This document shows positions 41,201 to 49,513 of a stretch of 64,000 nt of DNA, in pieces; position 1 is the stretch's first letter; every line of letters begins with the position of its first letter. Source of the stretch: Triatoma infestans (lineage: Eukaryota > Arthropoda > Insecta > Hemiptera > Reduviidae); assembly GCA_011037195.1 (NCBI GenBank), contig JAAEAF010002629.1:1-64000 (forward strand), given 5' to 3'. The notes beneath the pieces were generated by a model. It worked only from the letters and a program-made list of their open reading frames with translations. It made no database searches and was not told where the DNA came from. Made by a program: the position numbers and the translations under genes.

Positions 41201-44200
41201 GATGGCGTCAAATTTTCACCGGAAGTACTTGTTTTGAGAAGCTCTCTCTCCCTCCGTGCGTGCGTGCGTGTGTGTGTGTGTGTAAATACGTATCTATGTG
41301 AACAAATAAGTACTACCACCGCATCTAACACGAAGGCTTCGGGCAAAATCCATCATCCGGACGTTTAACTTTGTCTAATGGTTTTTTCAAGTTCTCTAAA
41401 ACGGCTTTTACGATTTTCTTTTAACTTCGTTCATTATTTACACAAATGAATCTCCATCACTTTTATTAGAAACTTCCCAGGAAAATTGGTTTTTGGTGGG
41501 TTTCTAGGGGAACAGTAATGTTTAGCTTCCCTATAAAGTACCAGTTCAATACAATATCTGGATGTACCACTTATATTATATTAATATACATTAAAAGCAT
41601 TGCTACAATTCAAAGTGTGAAGAAAATTGGTTAACTAGAATTGCGACTTACAGAATCGGTTTTTGGGTTTTTTGGAATTTTCTTGAAAACGATTATAATG
41701 ATTTCCTTTAAACTTGAAATGGTAAGTGCATAGATATAAAGTATCAGTTTTATTTGAATTAATTTTCACAAAAAAAAAAAAGAAAAAGAACTTTGATAAT
41801 TTTGTGAATATGGGGTGGGGGGGATTTCAAATATATAGAGTTGATTCAATGTTATTGATCAGAGATATTTTCCATGATAGCCTGCTTCTTTTTGTGGTCA
41901 TCGATCGGTTTCAAGAAAATTCATATATATATAGAATTATAACATATATATATAATGGCGTATTTTTTGGTCTGTTACTAAACCTAAAATAATCTCAAGA
42001 AATAGCATTTGAAACCCAAGTAAGCAATAAAATGATGTCATCAGAAAAAAAAATCTTTTAGGTTTAATAAAAACAAGTATTAAGTGATTAAAATGCTTTT
42101 TCAATGCTTTATCAAAGTTTATATTAAGTTATTAAAGAGATTAAGCAATATTAACTACACCTGATTCATAGCAAATGTGCTTCTGTCCTGGTGATCCCAC
42201 CTCATTGCCGCTTCTGTAAAAAAAAAAGTTTTAAAAAAGTCCAGTATTCAATATTACGTGCTATAAAATATGACAAGCAAAAATGTTATATTTACTTAAT
42301 TAAATCTTAAATATAAATAAACAGATCCATTTGGTGTCTGGTGTTAGCAAGGAGGGGAATAATAATAATAGTAATGCAAGAACAAATTAGCATTATCACA
42401 AATAAACTGATTAAATTGGATATAATCTCTTCACTAATACTACCATGTTGTGTTTGTGTTAGTTGTAGGGAACTGGGGTTTACCTTGTAAAAGGTATAGG
42501 TTCCGGATCCTCTGAAGTTAATCAAAATAGTTGGGGAAAATTATAATTCTGTCGCGAGCGAAACTGGGTTTTGACATCAATTCAAAATAAGATAATTCCT
42601 TTTTTAGAAGCAGAAAATTCTCGGTAGCGCATACAGAAAGAATGTAGCTAATAATGATAATAATTCGACGTCTATTTTTTTCATTCACACAAACTAAAAT
42701 AGGGATGGATCGATGATTAATCGTTACTGACAAATATCAAAACTGAGACAGCAAGATGGTTAATGACCGCGAAAGAAAGGAGGGATTTCACTGAAGGTAG
42801 ATCTGGAACTGGTTAACTGCGAATTAGGAGGCAACGAAACAAAACGTTCGATATAGGGTCAAGAGATGAATAATTAATCAGTGAAGTCCTTCAAAAATCT
42901 TAACCAAGTAGTAAAATTATTTTGACTTCGGAAGAGAAATTCAAAATAAAAATCGGCGTTTTAAAATAATATGGAATCTTTGATTCAAGAATATATGTAT
43001 AGTTAGTACACATGGTTCTGGAATATTTCACAATTTTTCACAATAATTGCGGATCAAATGTGTGCTTAATGCCATTTACATATTTTAGGTTTTAGTAACA
43101 CAAACCCCACATATTCGTGAGATTATCTGATCTTAAAATACCAAGGTTTAAAATTATTTAGGCTATATTTATTCAGTATGATCTAATTTGTGTACGATAA
43201 AGATAAACCATGTATAGAAAATTTCCGGAACTAAAGCGAATGGCGAGATCAATAACAATTTAAGTAAAATAGCTAATAAAAGTTATTTCAATTAGAGGGA
43301 AAAAATACATATAATACTGCTTTCATATTGATTGTTAAACTCTAGTAAGTTAAATAATATGCCGCAAACATGAGAAGACCCCTCATTAATTTAATATCAT
43401 GGTCGTAAGGTCCAGAGGTCAACCAATAGTTCTAAGAAATACAACATTTAACATTACACTAAACAAGCCGACAGAAGTTTTTTTTTAAACATACACCACC
43501 CTCATCTCATATTGTCCATTTACCGTAGCAACTTAATGCTATCTCAAGGGTAAGCAATATATCAATACCACTTAACTAATAAAATGCTTACGAATCATTG
43601 TAATTGTCTCCATGGTCTATACTTTCTGTAATTTGAATTCTAACAAACACTGTGTAAAATCTTAAAAAATAGGAATTCTGACAAACACTGTGTAAAATCT
43701 TAAAAAATAGGAATTCTGACAAACACTGTGTAAAATCTTAAAAAATAGTTAAATATTATATTTTGTTTTACAGAAATAGAAAGTGTTCTTATAAAAATAA
43801 GTGATTACATACAAACTATCAACTGATTTATGGTATTAGTAATTTTCTTAACGATACTTTTAAATTACCATCACTTCTATACATAATATATCAAAATAAA
43901 CTTACGCCTCATTATTGGTAAAAGGCGAAAGAAGTTCCTGCTTAAAAGCTGATAATGAAGGCAAACCAAGAAGCGTATCACTAAAAAAGAACAAAATGGA
44001 ATAAATAATTAATTTTTAAGTATTAAACAAATTTCACACTGCCCAGAGCTTTGTTTAAACCGTTAACCGGACAGCTGTTCTAACGAAGTGCACTGCCCTC
44101 AAAAAAATTTAATACAAAAAATAAGAGCAATTACTATGATTTATCCAATCAACTATATCGGACTGTAACAGCAATACTAAAATACGTTGCTTTGAATGCA

Positions 44201-47200
44201 AGAACAAGTTGAACGAATTCCGAATATTATATTATGCGGGAATCGAATTCAGGGAATCATATCTCCAATTTAATTTACATAAAAATAAAATGAATATGAA
44301 ATTTATTAAAATCGCTAGCAACTGCAACAACATAGGTAAAGCTGTAAGCTATTTCCAACGAAATATTATTTAAAATATACAAGGGAAACTTAGGAAAAAG
44401 GAAACCCCTTCCTTTTGTGGTTTTATATGGAAGATCTGTACCTTTAACAAGAATTAAACTGTAAATAGTAAATAAGAATGATTTAAAAAAGTCCAATTTG
44501 TACTGTTAATGCTAATCAAATGACATAAAATATTAATTTTTCCCAAATAAAAATAATTTGTTAAGTATTCATTAATTAGCCCAAAATACAGATCGTCCGG
44601 TTAAATTTATTACATTTTAAATTATCAACTTACCAAGAAAGAAATATTTCTGAATAGAATTGTTTCTAAAGTAAACTGCCAAATTTCTACTTTGTACAAA
44701 TACAACTTGAATTTACTACAATTTTATCCATCATATTTCATTGTTTACTTCCTAGATGTTATCCACCACTGCGAACCCAACCACATATTCAATAACTTGT
44801 ATTGTTGAAATACTTATTTTGCTTTGGCAGAAGGATACAGTCATTGTGAACTGTAAGATGTATTGTGGCCCGGAGACTTCTCGTACACTGCCAAACCTAG
44901 GACGGACAATGTACTATCGTTACTGATAGCATTACCTCTCCTCTATCATTGCTTCTACCGGGCAGTGAGCTGTAGGGGCTTCTAGGAAGAGAAATTCTAA
45001 AGACACTCTGGAATCGAACCAGAAACTCATCGTGGAAGTCCAGCGCGCTAACACTGTGCTAATCCCTAAATAGTCTATTAGTTACAGTGAATAATTAATA
45101 AAAATGACAAACAATATTTAAAATAAAGTATAGATTCATTATGAGTCAGAGGATAAGAGGGAAAAGTTTTTAGGAATTCTCTGAAGTTGTCAAAGTGTTG
45201 ATTAAGTGTATAATCTAATTATGGAACATTTCACAGAAATTGCGGGTTATACATGTGCTTAATGTCATTTACATGTTTTGGGTTTTGGTAAGAAAAAAAG
45301 CCCACATATTCATGAGATTATCTGATATAAATTTATCGAAAGAAGAAAAGAAATTTTGAAGAAAATCGTTGGAGCTGATTTCGAAAACATCAATGGGAAA
45401 AAACCATTTAGTAAATTCGCACTTCCGGCTGATGGATTTTGTCAGAAATCTTCGAGTCGTGTCTGATGCGATGGTAGTGCCTAAACGGAATACCAAATTT
45501 GAGCTTCCTGCGACTTTTTGTTTTTTGGGATATTCTGTTAAAAAAAACATATACACACACACACGCACACACAGGCGATTCACTAAAAACATTTTTTTCG
45601 TATTCAGGGGACCCCAAACATATATTTCCGGTGAAAACCCAATTTTCGAAAATGGGTGAAAAATCTGGGTAAAGAAAGTAATATAATATCCAACTAGTCG
45701 CAAGCTCATGATGTAGGGACCAATTTTCTTCATTTCCTAATGATTGTTTACTCTTTTATTTATTATTTCATTGCTTTTAATTTCATTGCGTGTAGTGTGA
45801 AAATCACTGCTTTTAAAATAGAATATGACAAAGTTGTAGATTTTATTCTTAAAAGCACTTTTATACAAAGCTGAAATATGACCGTAGCAAATTAAATCTG
45901 TCAAATTTCGACAAAATTTATATCAAACATAATTCTTGGTGATTAAAGTTTAAAAATTATAACTTCAATAATCCATATTCTGTGCCTATATATTGTAATT
46001 TATGTTATAGTTATAGTGGTAATTTTTTGTTACATATGTAAATTACTGTATCTAGTAAACTCACAAATATACATTTGAGCAATATAACTGTTGAATTAAT
46101 AAGCTAAAATCAAAACAATTCAATTAGAAATACAACACAAAATGATTTGAATGGCTTATTTTTCCTTTCCCATTTCTTGAAATGAAATAGCATAGACGAA
46201 AACAATTACTGTTGGTTATTATTACTCTTATTTCTCTAAATATCCAAAAGATAGCTCTGAATTTTCTTTAATAAATACTGTTCTTAAACCCTGCTAACAA
46301 ATAAAATCTATCTAATTCTTATCATCGTCCTTGGACTCTTCCCATTCTCCTTTCAAATTATACATTAAGTCAGCGCACTTCGATAAAAAAATGAGTTATT
46401 TCGGCAAAAAGATTATTTGAAATTAATGACATAGTTGATGTTAATTAATTTATAAATATTTCTACCTGTTTGTAAAAGCAGATGAAGTTAAATCAACGTT
46501 CAATCCAGAAAGGCTGCAAGCACCATCCAGATCTACCGCTAATTCTTCTACTTGATCCCAGGGATTTACCTGACTTCCTGCTCGAAAAGAAAGAATATAT
46601 AAAGCTGATAAAAATGAATCTTTTGTGACTTTCTGAATACATATTCTACACATGAAGTTTATGCTGCAATCGACATTTAAAAAAAGAAATTACAGCATAC
46701 AATGTTTTGTAGAAAAATAAAATATCTTCTTCCTAAATTTTATGTATATATATTCGAAATTTCTTCAAATTTAATAATTTCTTTAAATAATGTTTTCGTA
46801 AAATTTTTAAACAGAATCAAAGGTGAACAAAGATAAATCTTATCTAGTTATTACATAACGAAAGACAACAAGTCAGCACACAATACAATATTAGAAAAAA
46901 TTCCACTTACAAAAATGTATATATAATTTATTACAAATTACAAACCTGTATAGTGCCTATTATGATAATCCATGGCGTTCAATAATACATAACTTAACAT
47001 TAATGTACTAACTGATAACCCTGGTTAACCCCCTTAGAGTGCAATTTTAAAATAGTATATAAATTACTCGAAAGAGTAACAAAATATTTACTACGGTTAA
47101 AATGCTGTTACGGTTGTAATAGAAATTAGGTGGGTCTTTCTCAAAAGTTTATAATCTTAATGAACAAGACTTCCATAAGGAATGGATCTTATTTTATCGT

Positions 47201-49513
47201 GAGTAGTGAAATAACTCAAATTTCAAATAATAAATTCTATTGTAACATAGATTCTAAATAAACATTTTGAAACCATAAAACATATTAGAATTTATACTGA
47301 ATTACATTTATAAAGTTTTCAAGTAGATTATGTATTACAACAGATTTTATAATTTAAAAAAAAAAGAAACGTAAATCTTATTTCTCGTGAATTTTATCCC
47401 TTTTAATCTTTGTTTGCTAAAATCTTATGAGAAGGAACCATATTGAAATTATATGTTTACTAAAATGCAGAGTGATATGTTGTTTACAAAGATAAATAAA
47501 TGATATAACATCACCTTCTTTTCTCTTACATATCTGGCAATCTCTTTCATTTTCTAATCTCCCTTTACCGTTCGCGTTAATGTTTGCACAGTGATACTTG
47601 TATTTTTCATAAAAACGTTTTTCAACCACTTTAAATATTTCTATCTCTATCTGAAGTAATACTATGACTAATCTAATCGGAAAAATAATATTAAAGTATT
47701 TTGTTTTTGAAAATTGGGGAATCATCTTTTTACCAGGCACAATTAAATCAAGATATAACAAAAAAACTGCAGTACAAAAAAAAAGTGAAATGAAATCCTC
47801 AAAAGTCATTTCTAGAAGAATGTAATCAAAGAAAAAAAATCATCTTAATAAAATATAATCACAAGAAATAATCTTAAAAATCAATATTATAATCTCTTAG
47901 ATTGGATCCGTTTGTATTGTTAGCAAATAATTTTATCATTAGGTTTCTTTAATCGCATAAGTTTAATTTGATCAGATAAGAGAGGAAAAAGGCAGGAAAA
48001 AAACATGATTCCGATTTCATTAGTCCACATAAGCAAAAATGATTTTGCAATTTTGCAAATAAACGAATTTATATTTTAACTTTTAGGTGATTAAATTACA
48101 AAGTAGCCTCTTAAAATATCTGCAATTATAAATAAATAAAACTTAAATTAGCGAAAAGCGATGATGACTGGCAAACTATGAGAAACAGATAAATCCATGA
48201 CAAATCTGCAAATACCAATAAAATAGTTTATGTAACCCGACATCTTGCTGTTTTCCAAGAATTTGACCAGGAAAATAAAAAACAAATTTTTCAGCGAGAT
48301 GGTGATACTCCAATTTATACCAATCTACAACACAGTATAGTCTCAAGAACTGTGGGACCACACTGGTTATGGCACATACCATATGTACGGCTATTTGCGA
48401 TGAAATAAAAAAAAAAACAAAAAAACGCTTATATAAAACAACTAAAAATTTACTGTTGCCGATAGTTTTAGAAGTTTAATATTTACATCTCTTATCATTA
48501 ATCCACAAAAAATCTTTGCATCGTGGGGACCAATATGAGCGTCAGAATCTATATATGTATGAAAGCCATATTTACAATAATAATACGACAGTGTTAACAA
48601 TGCAACACAATGTTAACAATAAAAAATACAATAATTTGATACCACAAATGTTTAGTTCCGTGGCATGAACACCATGATCTCTCCATGGCTACTAGACGAT
48701 TTGCAAAGTTGCGGATGCTATCACCAATGGAGTTCTTCTGAGATTCCTTGTGAATAAGTTTACTCTAAAGAGTTTTTAAAGAATTCGGTATCACCATAAT
48801 ATTTATGATCATAATGCGGTTTGAAATGAATGTGATTTCTAATATCAAATTTGATTGATTTTGAATGTGACCTCTAATGTAAACTTCCAACAATCAATTA
48901 AACAATAAATTGCACAACTGTTTAATTGGTGCAACTGTTTAATTGGAGCATTAATTATCCTCGCGTTCCTATATAAGCTAAGCTGACCCACTTTTTTATT
49001 AAAAAGCCCATAGTCTGGACTTATAGGTTTTTTTAGAATGTTGAAATCACATATCGCTGTAATATCGGATTAATTCATAGCACTGGCTATGAATTACTAG
49101 TCCGAGGGATTGTGTTTAATCTCTTACAGAGGATCTCTCGTACAGAGGATTTGTACAGAAAATTAAAAAACAGAATGAAGTAAGAAAAAAAATTGATAAT
49201 TCATTCCCTCAAAAGGAAATAGTCTATGAATACCAAAAATACAACGGCTTAAATATGAGTAAACAAAGTTCAGGATAACCCAGTGCGTACTTAATCAACC
49301 ACTTTTATTTTTGTTAAATGAAAACAAGCCCACATATAAACTTTCTTCCTTACAAGAACAGATTTTTAAATATCACATACCATTTAGCTTTCTGATTTTG
49401 TTCTGCGTCTGAGGTTCCTGAAGCCACTGTTTCCGTTTGGCAACCATCCTGGTTGCAGAATCTAAAGTTTCACTCCAGGTATGGCTATCTTCACTTATCA
49501 ATAGTAAATCCAT
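17332..49513 (-). CDS. gem: CP2-family transcription factor (TFCP2/UBP1, gemini-like), complete
   Basis: Sequence-specific nuclear transcription factor of the grainyhead/CP2 superfamily. Minus-strand exons: 49381-49513, 46466-46577, 43906-43980, 42161-42213, 40411-40582, 39243-39387, 38885-39097, 38406-38552, 37151-37261, 32660-32742, 19758-19869, 18551-18642, 18347-18475, 17844-18085, 17332-17408. All phases agree and give 631 residues plus stop. The CP2 DNA-binding domain spans roughly residues 182-390 ([74 protein letters not shown]). A SAM-like domain is at about 475-526 ([39 protein letters not shown]) and the C-terminal oligomerisation region follows ([20 protein letters not shown]). 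Exon 5 encodes an Asn/Ser/Gly-rich linker of about 57 residues. Exon 7 uses an unusual donor, GTTCGT. Intron 10 is about 12.8 kb and full of repeats. Confidence 0.96.
18164..18310. repeat. Perfect 24-bp inverted repeat in a short gem intron
   Basis: Arms at 18164-18187 and 18287-18310 are exact reverse complements (outer end TAGCATGCATATTAG) separated by 99 bp. They occupy more than half of the 261-bp intron between exons 13 and 14. Either a small MITE-like insertion or an intronic hairpin; no target duplication found. Confidence 0.8.
19932..20210 (-). CDS. Uncharacterised basic ORF inside gem intron 10
   Basis: 92 codons from the first in-frame start to TAA, rich in Lys and Arg ([40 protein letters not shown]). 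It follows the ORF ending at 20284 by 73 bases in another frame; an in-frame TAA lies 9 nt upstream of its ATG unless it is entered by splicing. Could be the second exon of the same unknown gene or a decayed retrocopy. No family recognised. Confidence 0.28.
   Translation of the reverse strand: MFLLVYTLSMRIGDVQVNIKFYNRMFFNEGLRLHLLRRQLVFKRLHKGECSRDILVLNNYRKNIIRNTKFKRAFKLINLKKSKDVNKLVFEF
20284..20511 (-). CDS. Uncharacterised ORF inside gem intron 10
   Basis: 75 codons from the first true ATG ([14 protein letters not shown]) to TAG. The N-terminus is basic and aromatic ([11 protein letters not shown]), like a mitochondrial targeting sequence, followed by [17 protein letters not shown] and [12 protein letters not shown], which looks like ordinary protein rather than low-complexity noise. 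I do not recognise a family. It lies about 0.4 kb from gem exon 11, on the same strand, so could be a nested gene, a retrocopy, or chance. The following ORF (19932-20210) is in a different frame. Confidence 0.3.
   Translation of the reverse strand: MSLFRCQHITVKVFNSHFSFHKRQWFYFSSTKWDPVGLQAPPKKFHSLVTLADDPYIFQLNNLVVERSGPFRQNI
20600..21570. other. gem intron 10, uninterpreted AT-rich segment
   Basis: No recognisable gene. The phrase AATAATGCAAATATTAAA occurs twice, near 21038 and 21120, in similar contexts, suggesting a short old direct duplication. Confidence 0.35.
21571..22203 (+). repeat. ACTTTCTCTTACT-ended repeat, copy in gem intron 10
   Basis: Begins AAAAATCTGGTGTCAAATGC then ACTTTCTCTTACTGC and ends ACAGGAGTAAGAGAAAGT. 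Interior blocks match copies at 14211 and 37609. No coding content. Confidence 0.75.
22204..23892. other. gem intron 10, AT-rich DNA with minor repeats
   Basis: Contains (TA)n-rich palindromic sequence near 23165-23200 and a GC-richer patch at about 23215-23400 without a readable domain. A fragment starting GTCAGTGGCGCAACTACG near 22637 may be the end of a dead transposon. No gene seen. Confidence 0.35.
23893..24229. repeat. Long imperfect inverted repeat (about 127-bp arms)
   Basis: The left arm 23893-24019 (starting GTTATGAAGAAATTTGGTG) and right arm 24102-24229 (ending CACCAAATTTCTTCATAAC) are reverse complements with scattered mismatches and small gaps, around an 82-bp AT-rich centre. 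Shared internal markers are GAGGATCGGTCAAG and AGAAAGTCGTG. It is transcribed as part of the gem intron, so the RNA could fold into a long hairpin. Foldback or MITE-like element. Confidence 0.8.
24617..24790 (+). repeat. Interspersed repeat, copy 1 (second copy reversed at 26900-27130)
   Basis: CATAACTTCAGGGATCGTTTCC, through CACATTTTTCTCAAAAA, to ATACTGAAATAAATATTGTA matches the reverse complement of 26900-27130 with moderate divergence. A short open frame across it (24448-24723) is incidental. Confidence 0.6.
25030..25860 (-). pseudogene. Decayed Tc1/mariner-type DDE transposase
   Basis: Minus-strand frames, with several stops, carry the motif order of the insect transposase class that reads NGxxNxxNxxxWxxENPxxxRExxxQH...VW: here [20 protein letters not shown] and FQH, then [27 protein letters not shown] and [14 protein letters not shown]. 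The alignment is by eye. Terminal repeats were not found. Frameshifts and stops show it is inactive. Confidence 0.6.
25874..26099 (+). mobile_element. tRNA-derived SINE, second copy
   Basis: Starts GGGAAGGGATTAGCC, has a damaged A box, a B-box-like GGTTCAAGTCC and the same body as the 10376 copy (CAGCTCACTGTCCGGTGATGG, AGAACACTG, CGGAGCCGGCAGTGC), ending in poly(A). Flanks AAGAGCTCT and AAGAGTTCT may be a degenerate target duplication. Confidence 0.8.
26640..27130. repeat. Foldback formed by opposed copies of the 24617 repeat
   Basis: A partial forward copy (about 26680-26750, TTATCGAAAAATAAACTGAA to CTAACGACACCAAAA) faces a reversed copy (about 26900-27130). In the right half the complement of the same string appears as GGTGTCGTTAGAT. 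The pair forms an imperfect inverted repeat with a 150-bp spacer. Confidence 0.6.
27946..28250. repeat. GAGA-rich cassette: tandem about 51-bp units plus an inverted copy
   Basis: The cassette 27946-28174 starts AGAATGAAAATAAGTCATTTG and ends CAGTCTAGA. It contains two tandem units starting AACGGCAAGAGAGAG and ending AACAAACTCTCTCTG. An inverted unit lies at 28196-28250 (starting CAGTGAGAGTTTG). The same cassette without the inverted unit is at 30512-30739. Apparent open frames across it are low complexity. Confidence 0.8.
28768..29800 (-). pseudogene. Decayed Tc1-like (DD34E-type) transposase
   Basis: Minus-strand frames carry [21 protein letters not shown], matching the usual FTDESR...DGR motif with the first catalytic Asp changed to Glu; then [17 protein letters not shown], matching the second-Asp motif; then [12 protein letters not shown]...NTYG over the third; and the family's typical end ARDGYMRY followed by TAG at about 28768. 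Many stops interrupt it. Outer boundaries are uncertain; segments near 28480-28560, 29065-29125 and 29780-29850 are partly alike and may be remnants of ends. Confidence 0.75.
30155..31303 (+). repeat. ACTTTCTCTTACT-ended repeat interrupted by the GAGA cassette
   Basis: Begins AAAAATCTGGTGTAAAACAC and ACTTTCTCTTACTC and ends CTTACTAGTAGTAAGAGA. The interior follows the 14211 copy closely, except that the GAGA-rich cassette (30512-30739) interrupts it after TTTTTGAGAAAATC. Confidence 0.78.
30512..30739 (+). mobile_element. GAGA-rich cassette inserted within a repeat
   Basis: 228 bp nearly identical to 27946-28174, from AGAATGAAAATAAGTC to CAGTCTAGA. The uninterrupted repeat copy at 14580 reads GAGAAAATCGCAAAAAGTG here, so the cassette is a true insertion. 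Both copies are preceded by AATC. No coding capacity. Confidence 0.75.
31500..31990 (-). repeat. ACTTTCTCTTACT-ended repeat, diverged reversed copy
   Basis: Starts TACTTTCTCTTACTCCCATT and includes reversed family blocks (GATTTTGTCAGATTTTGG, ...GGAAATACATG, TTCAAAAGAAAATTATCG). Less conserved than the others. Confidence 0.5.
31991..33047. other. gem intron 10/9 flanks around exon 10
   Basis: Apart from gem exon 10 (32660-32742) this holds AT-rich DNA. The stretch from about 32815 may be the 5' untranslated region of the Jockey element starting downstream. Confidence 0.35.
33048..36720 (+). mobile_element. Decayed Jockey-clade non-LTR retrotransposon
   Basis: ORF1 remnants run from about 33048 and contain three gag-type zinc knuckles near 33820-33990 ([42 protein letters not shown]) in shifted frames. 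ORF2 starts around 34338 with the endonuclease signature ILWNANGL, then [18 protein letters not shown] and LLDFFITS...SSDHTPVIL. Reverse transcriptase follows, with FADDTA at 36307-36324 and [20 protein letters not shown]. Multiple frameshifts and stops show it is inactive. It lies in gem intron 9, opposite in orientation. Exact ends and target duplication not found. Confidence 0.9.
36849..36950. repeat. 102-nt near-perfect hairpin (inverted repeat)
   Basis: Outer arms TAAACAAGCTAAAAAATTA and its complement at 36931-36950, and inner arms CAAAGAAGAAACTTTTT with complement AAAAAGTTTCTTCTTTGG, with a mismatched middle and a very short loop near 36897-36901. A tiny MITE or a pre-miRNA-like hairpin inside gem intron 9. 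Confidence 0.75.
37358..37565 (+). mobile_element. tRNA-derived SINE, third copy (head damaged)
   Basis: GGAAGGGATTAGCGGCTGGAC lacks part of the D-arm region present at 10376. The body (CAGCTCACTGGCCTGTGATGG, GAGAACACTGTC, GCAGTGCACTGAGAAAGC) and the tail (CCGTCTTAAATTAAG) are recognisable. Confidence 0.75.
37609..38336 (+). repeat. ACTTTCTCTTACT-ended repeat, copy in gem intron 8
   Basis: Starts AAAATCTGGTGTGAAACACA then ACTTTCTCTTACTCC and ends TTACTAGTAGTAAGAGAAAG. It contains an AC microsatellite at 38172-38206. It is one of the best-preserved copies and may be used as a reference. It ends 70 bp before gem exon 8. Confidence 0.8.
38172..38206. repeat. (CA)n microsatellite
   Basis: About 17 uninterrupted CA units within the repeat copy at 37609-38336. 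Confidence 0.95.
39627..39905 (-). mobile_element. Composite SINE: shared 3' tail, different 5' head
   Basis: The low-coordinate end (TTAAGGCGCGTCAACATCTA to ACTACCGGCC) is the reverse complement of the tail of the 10376 SINE. The rest differs from that SINE's body and ends in another tRNA-like head (minus strand: GCACGGAGGTAG, GACAGCGTTCTATTCCCGG). It is a second SINE family sharing the same tail, as when two SINEs use one LINE's machinery. Confidence 0.6.
41160..41720 (-). repeat. ACTTTCTCTTACT-ended repeat, reversed copy in gem intron 4
   Basis: Starts ACTTTCTCTTACTCTTAGCAAGAGG near 41167 and then shows reversed family blocks (CACCGGAAGTACTTG, TACTACCACCGCATCT). A GT/GC microsatellite lies at about 41255-41283. 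Confidence 0.65.
43019..43140 (+). repeat. Dispersed direct repeat, copy 1
   Basis: GGAATATTTCACA through GTGTGCTTAATGCCATTTAC to GAGATTATCTGAT matches 45222-45336 with small differences. Function unknown. Confidence 0.6.
43635..43748. repeat. Three tandem 38-bp units in gem intron 3
   Basis: Units at 43635-43672, 43673-43710 and 43711-43748 begin GAATTCT(A/G)ACAAACACTG; only one base differs between unit 1 and the others, so the array is young. Confidence 0.93.
44866..45068 (-). mobile_element. tRNA-derived SINE, reversed copy
   Basis: On the minus strand it reads GGGATTAGCACAGTGTTAGC, GCGCTGGACTTCC, B-box-like TGGTTCGATTCCAG, then the shared body. The 3' tail end (GGCCCGGAGACTTC on plus) is damaged. 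Confidence 0.75.
45222..45685 (+). repeat. Dispersed repeat copy 2 joined to an ACTTTCTCTTACT-family copy
   Basis: 45222-45336 matches 43019-43140. From about 45360, blocks of the ACTTTCTC family in plus orientation follow (AAAATCGTTGGAGC, CGCACTTCCGGCTGATGG, TAGTGCCTAAACGGAATAC, TATTTCCGGTGAAAAC) to AAAGAAAGTAATA. The apparent frames on either strand are incidental. Confidence 0.6.
47417..47809 (-). CDS. Unrecognised 130-codon ORF in gem intron 1
   Basis: True ATG at 47809, stop at 47417. The N-terminal 25 residues are strongly hydrophobic ([16 protein letters not shown]), as in a signal anchor, then a basic middle with a Cys/His-containing stretch (HCANIN...[11 protein letters not shown]...LCKQH) and a hydrophobic end. 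In AT-rich DNA an ORF of this length can be chance. It is on the same strand as gem, between exons 1 and 2. No family recognised. Confidence 0.2.
   Translation of the reverse strand: MTFEDFISLFFCTAVFLLYLDLIVPGKKMIPQFSKTKYFNIIFPIRLVIVLLQIEIEIFKVVEKRFYEKYKYHCANINANGKGRLENERDCQICKRKEGDVISFIYLCKQHITLHFSKHIISIWFLLIRF
48195..48410 (+). pseudogene. Mariner-like transposase fragment
   Basis: One plus-strand frame reads [18 protein letters not shown] then [20 protein letters not shown], following the usual FQQDGATPHY...(R)WIGRGGP..WP.RSPDLTPLDFFLWG order around the second and third catalytic residues. Short and decayed; the third Asp motif is lost. Confidence 0.55.

Noticed and set aside
45269..45733. 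154-codon minus ORF
   Set aside because: It runs across an ACTTTCTC-family repeat copy whose other copies are not open, and a plus ORF overlaps it.
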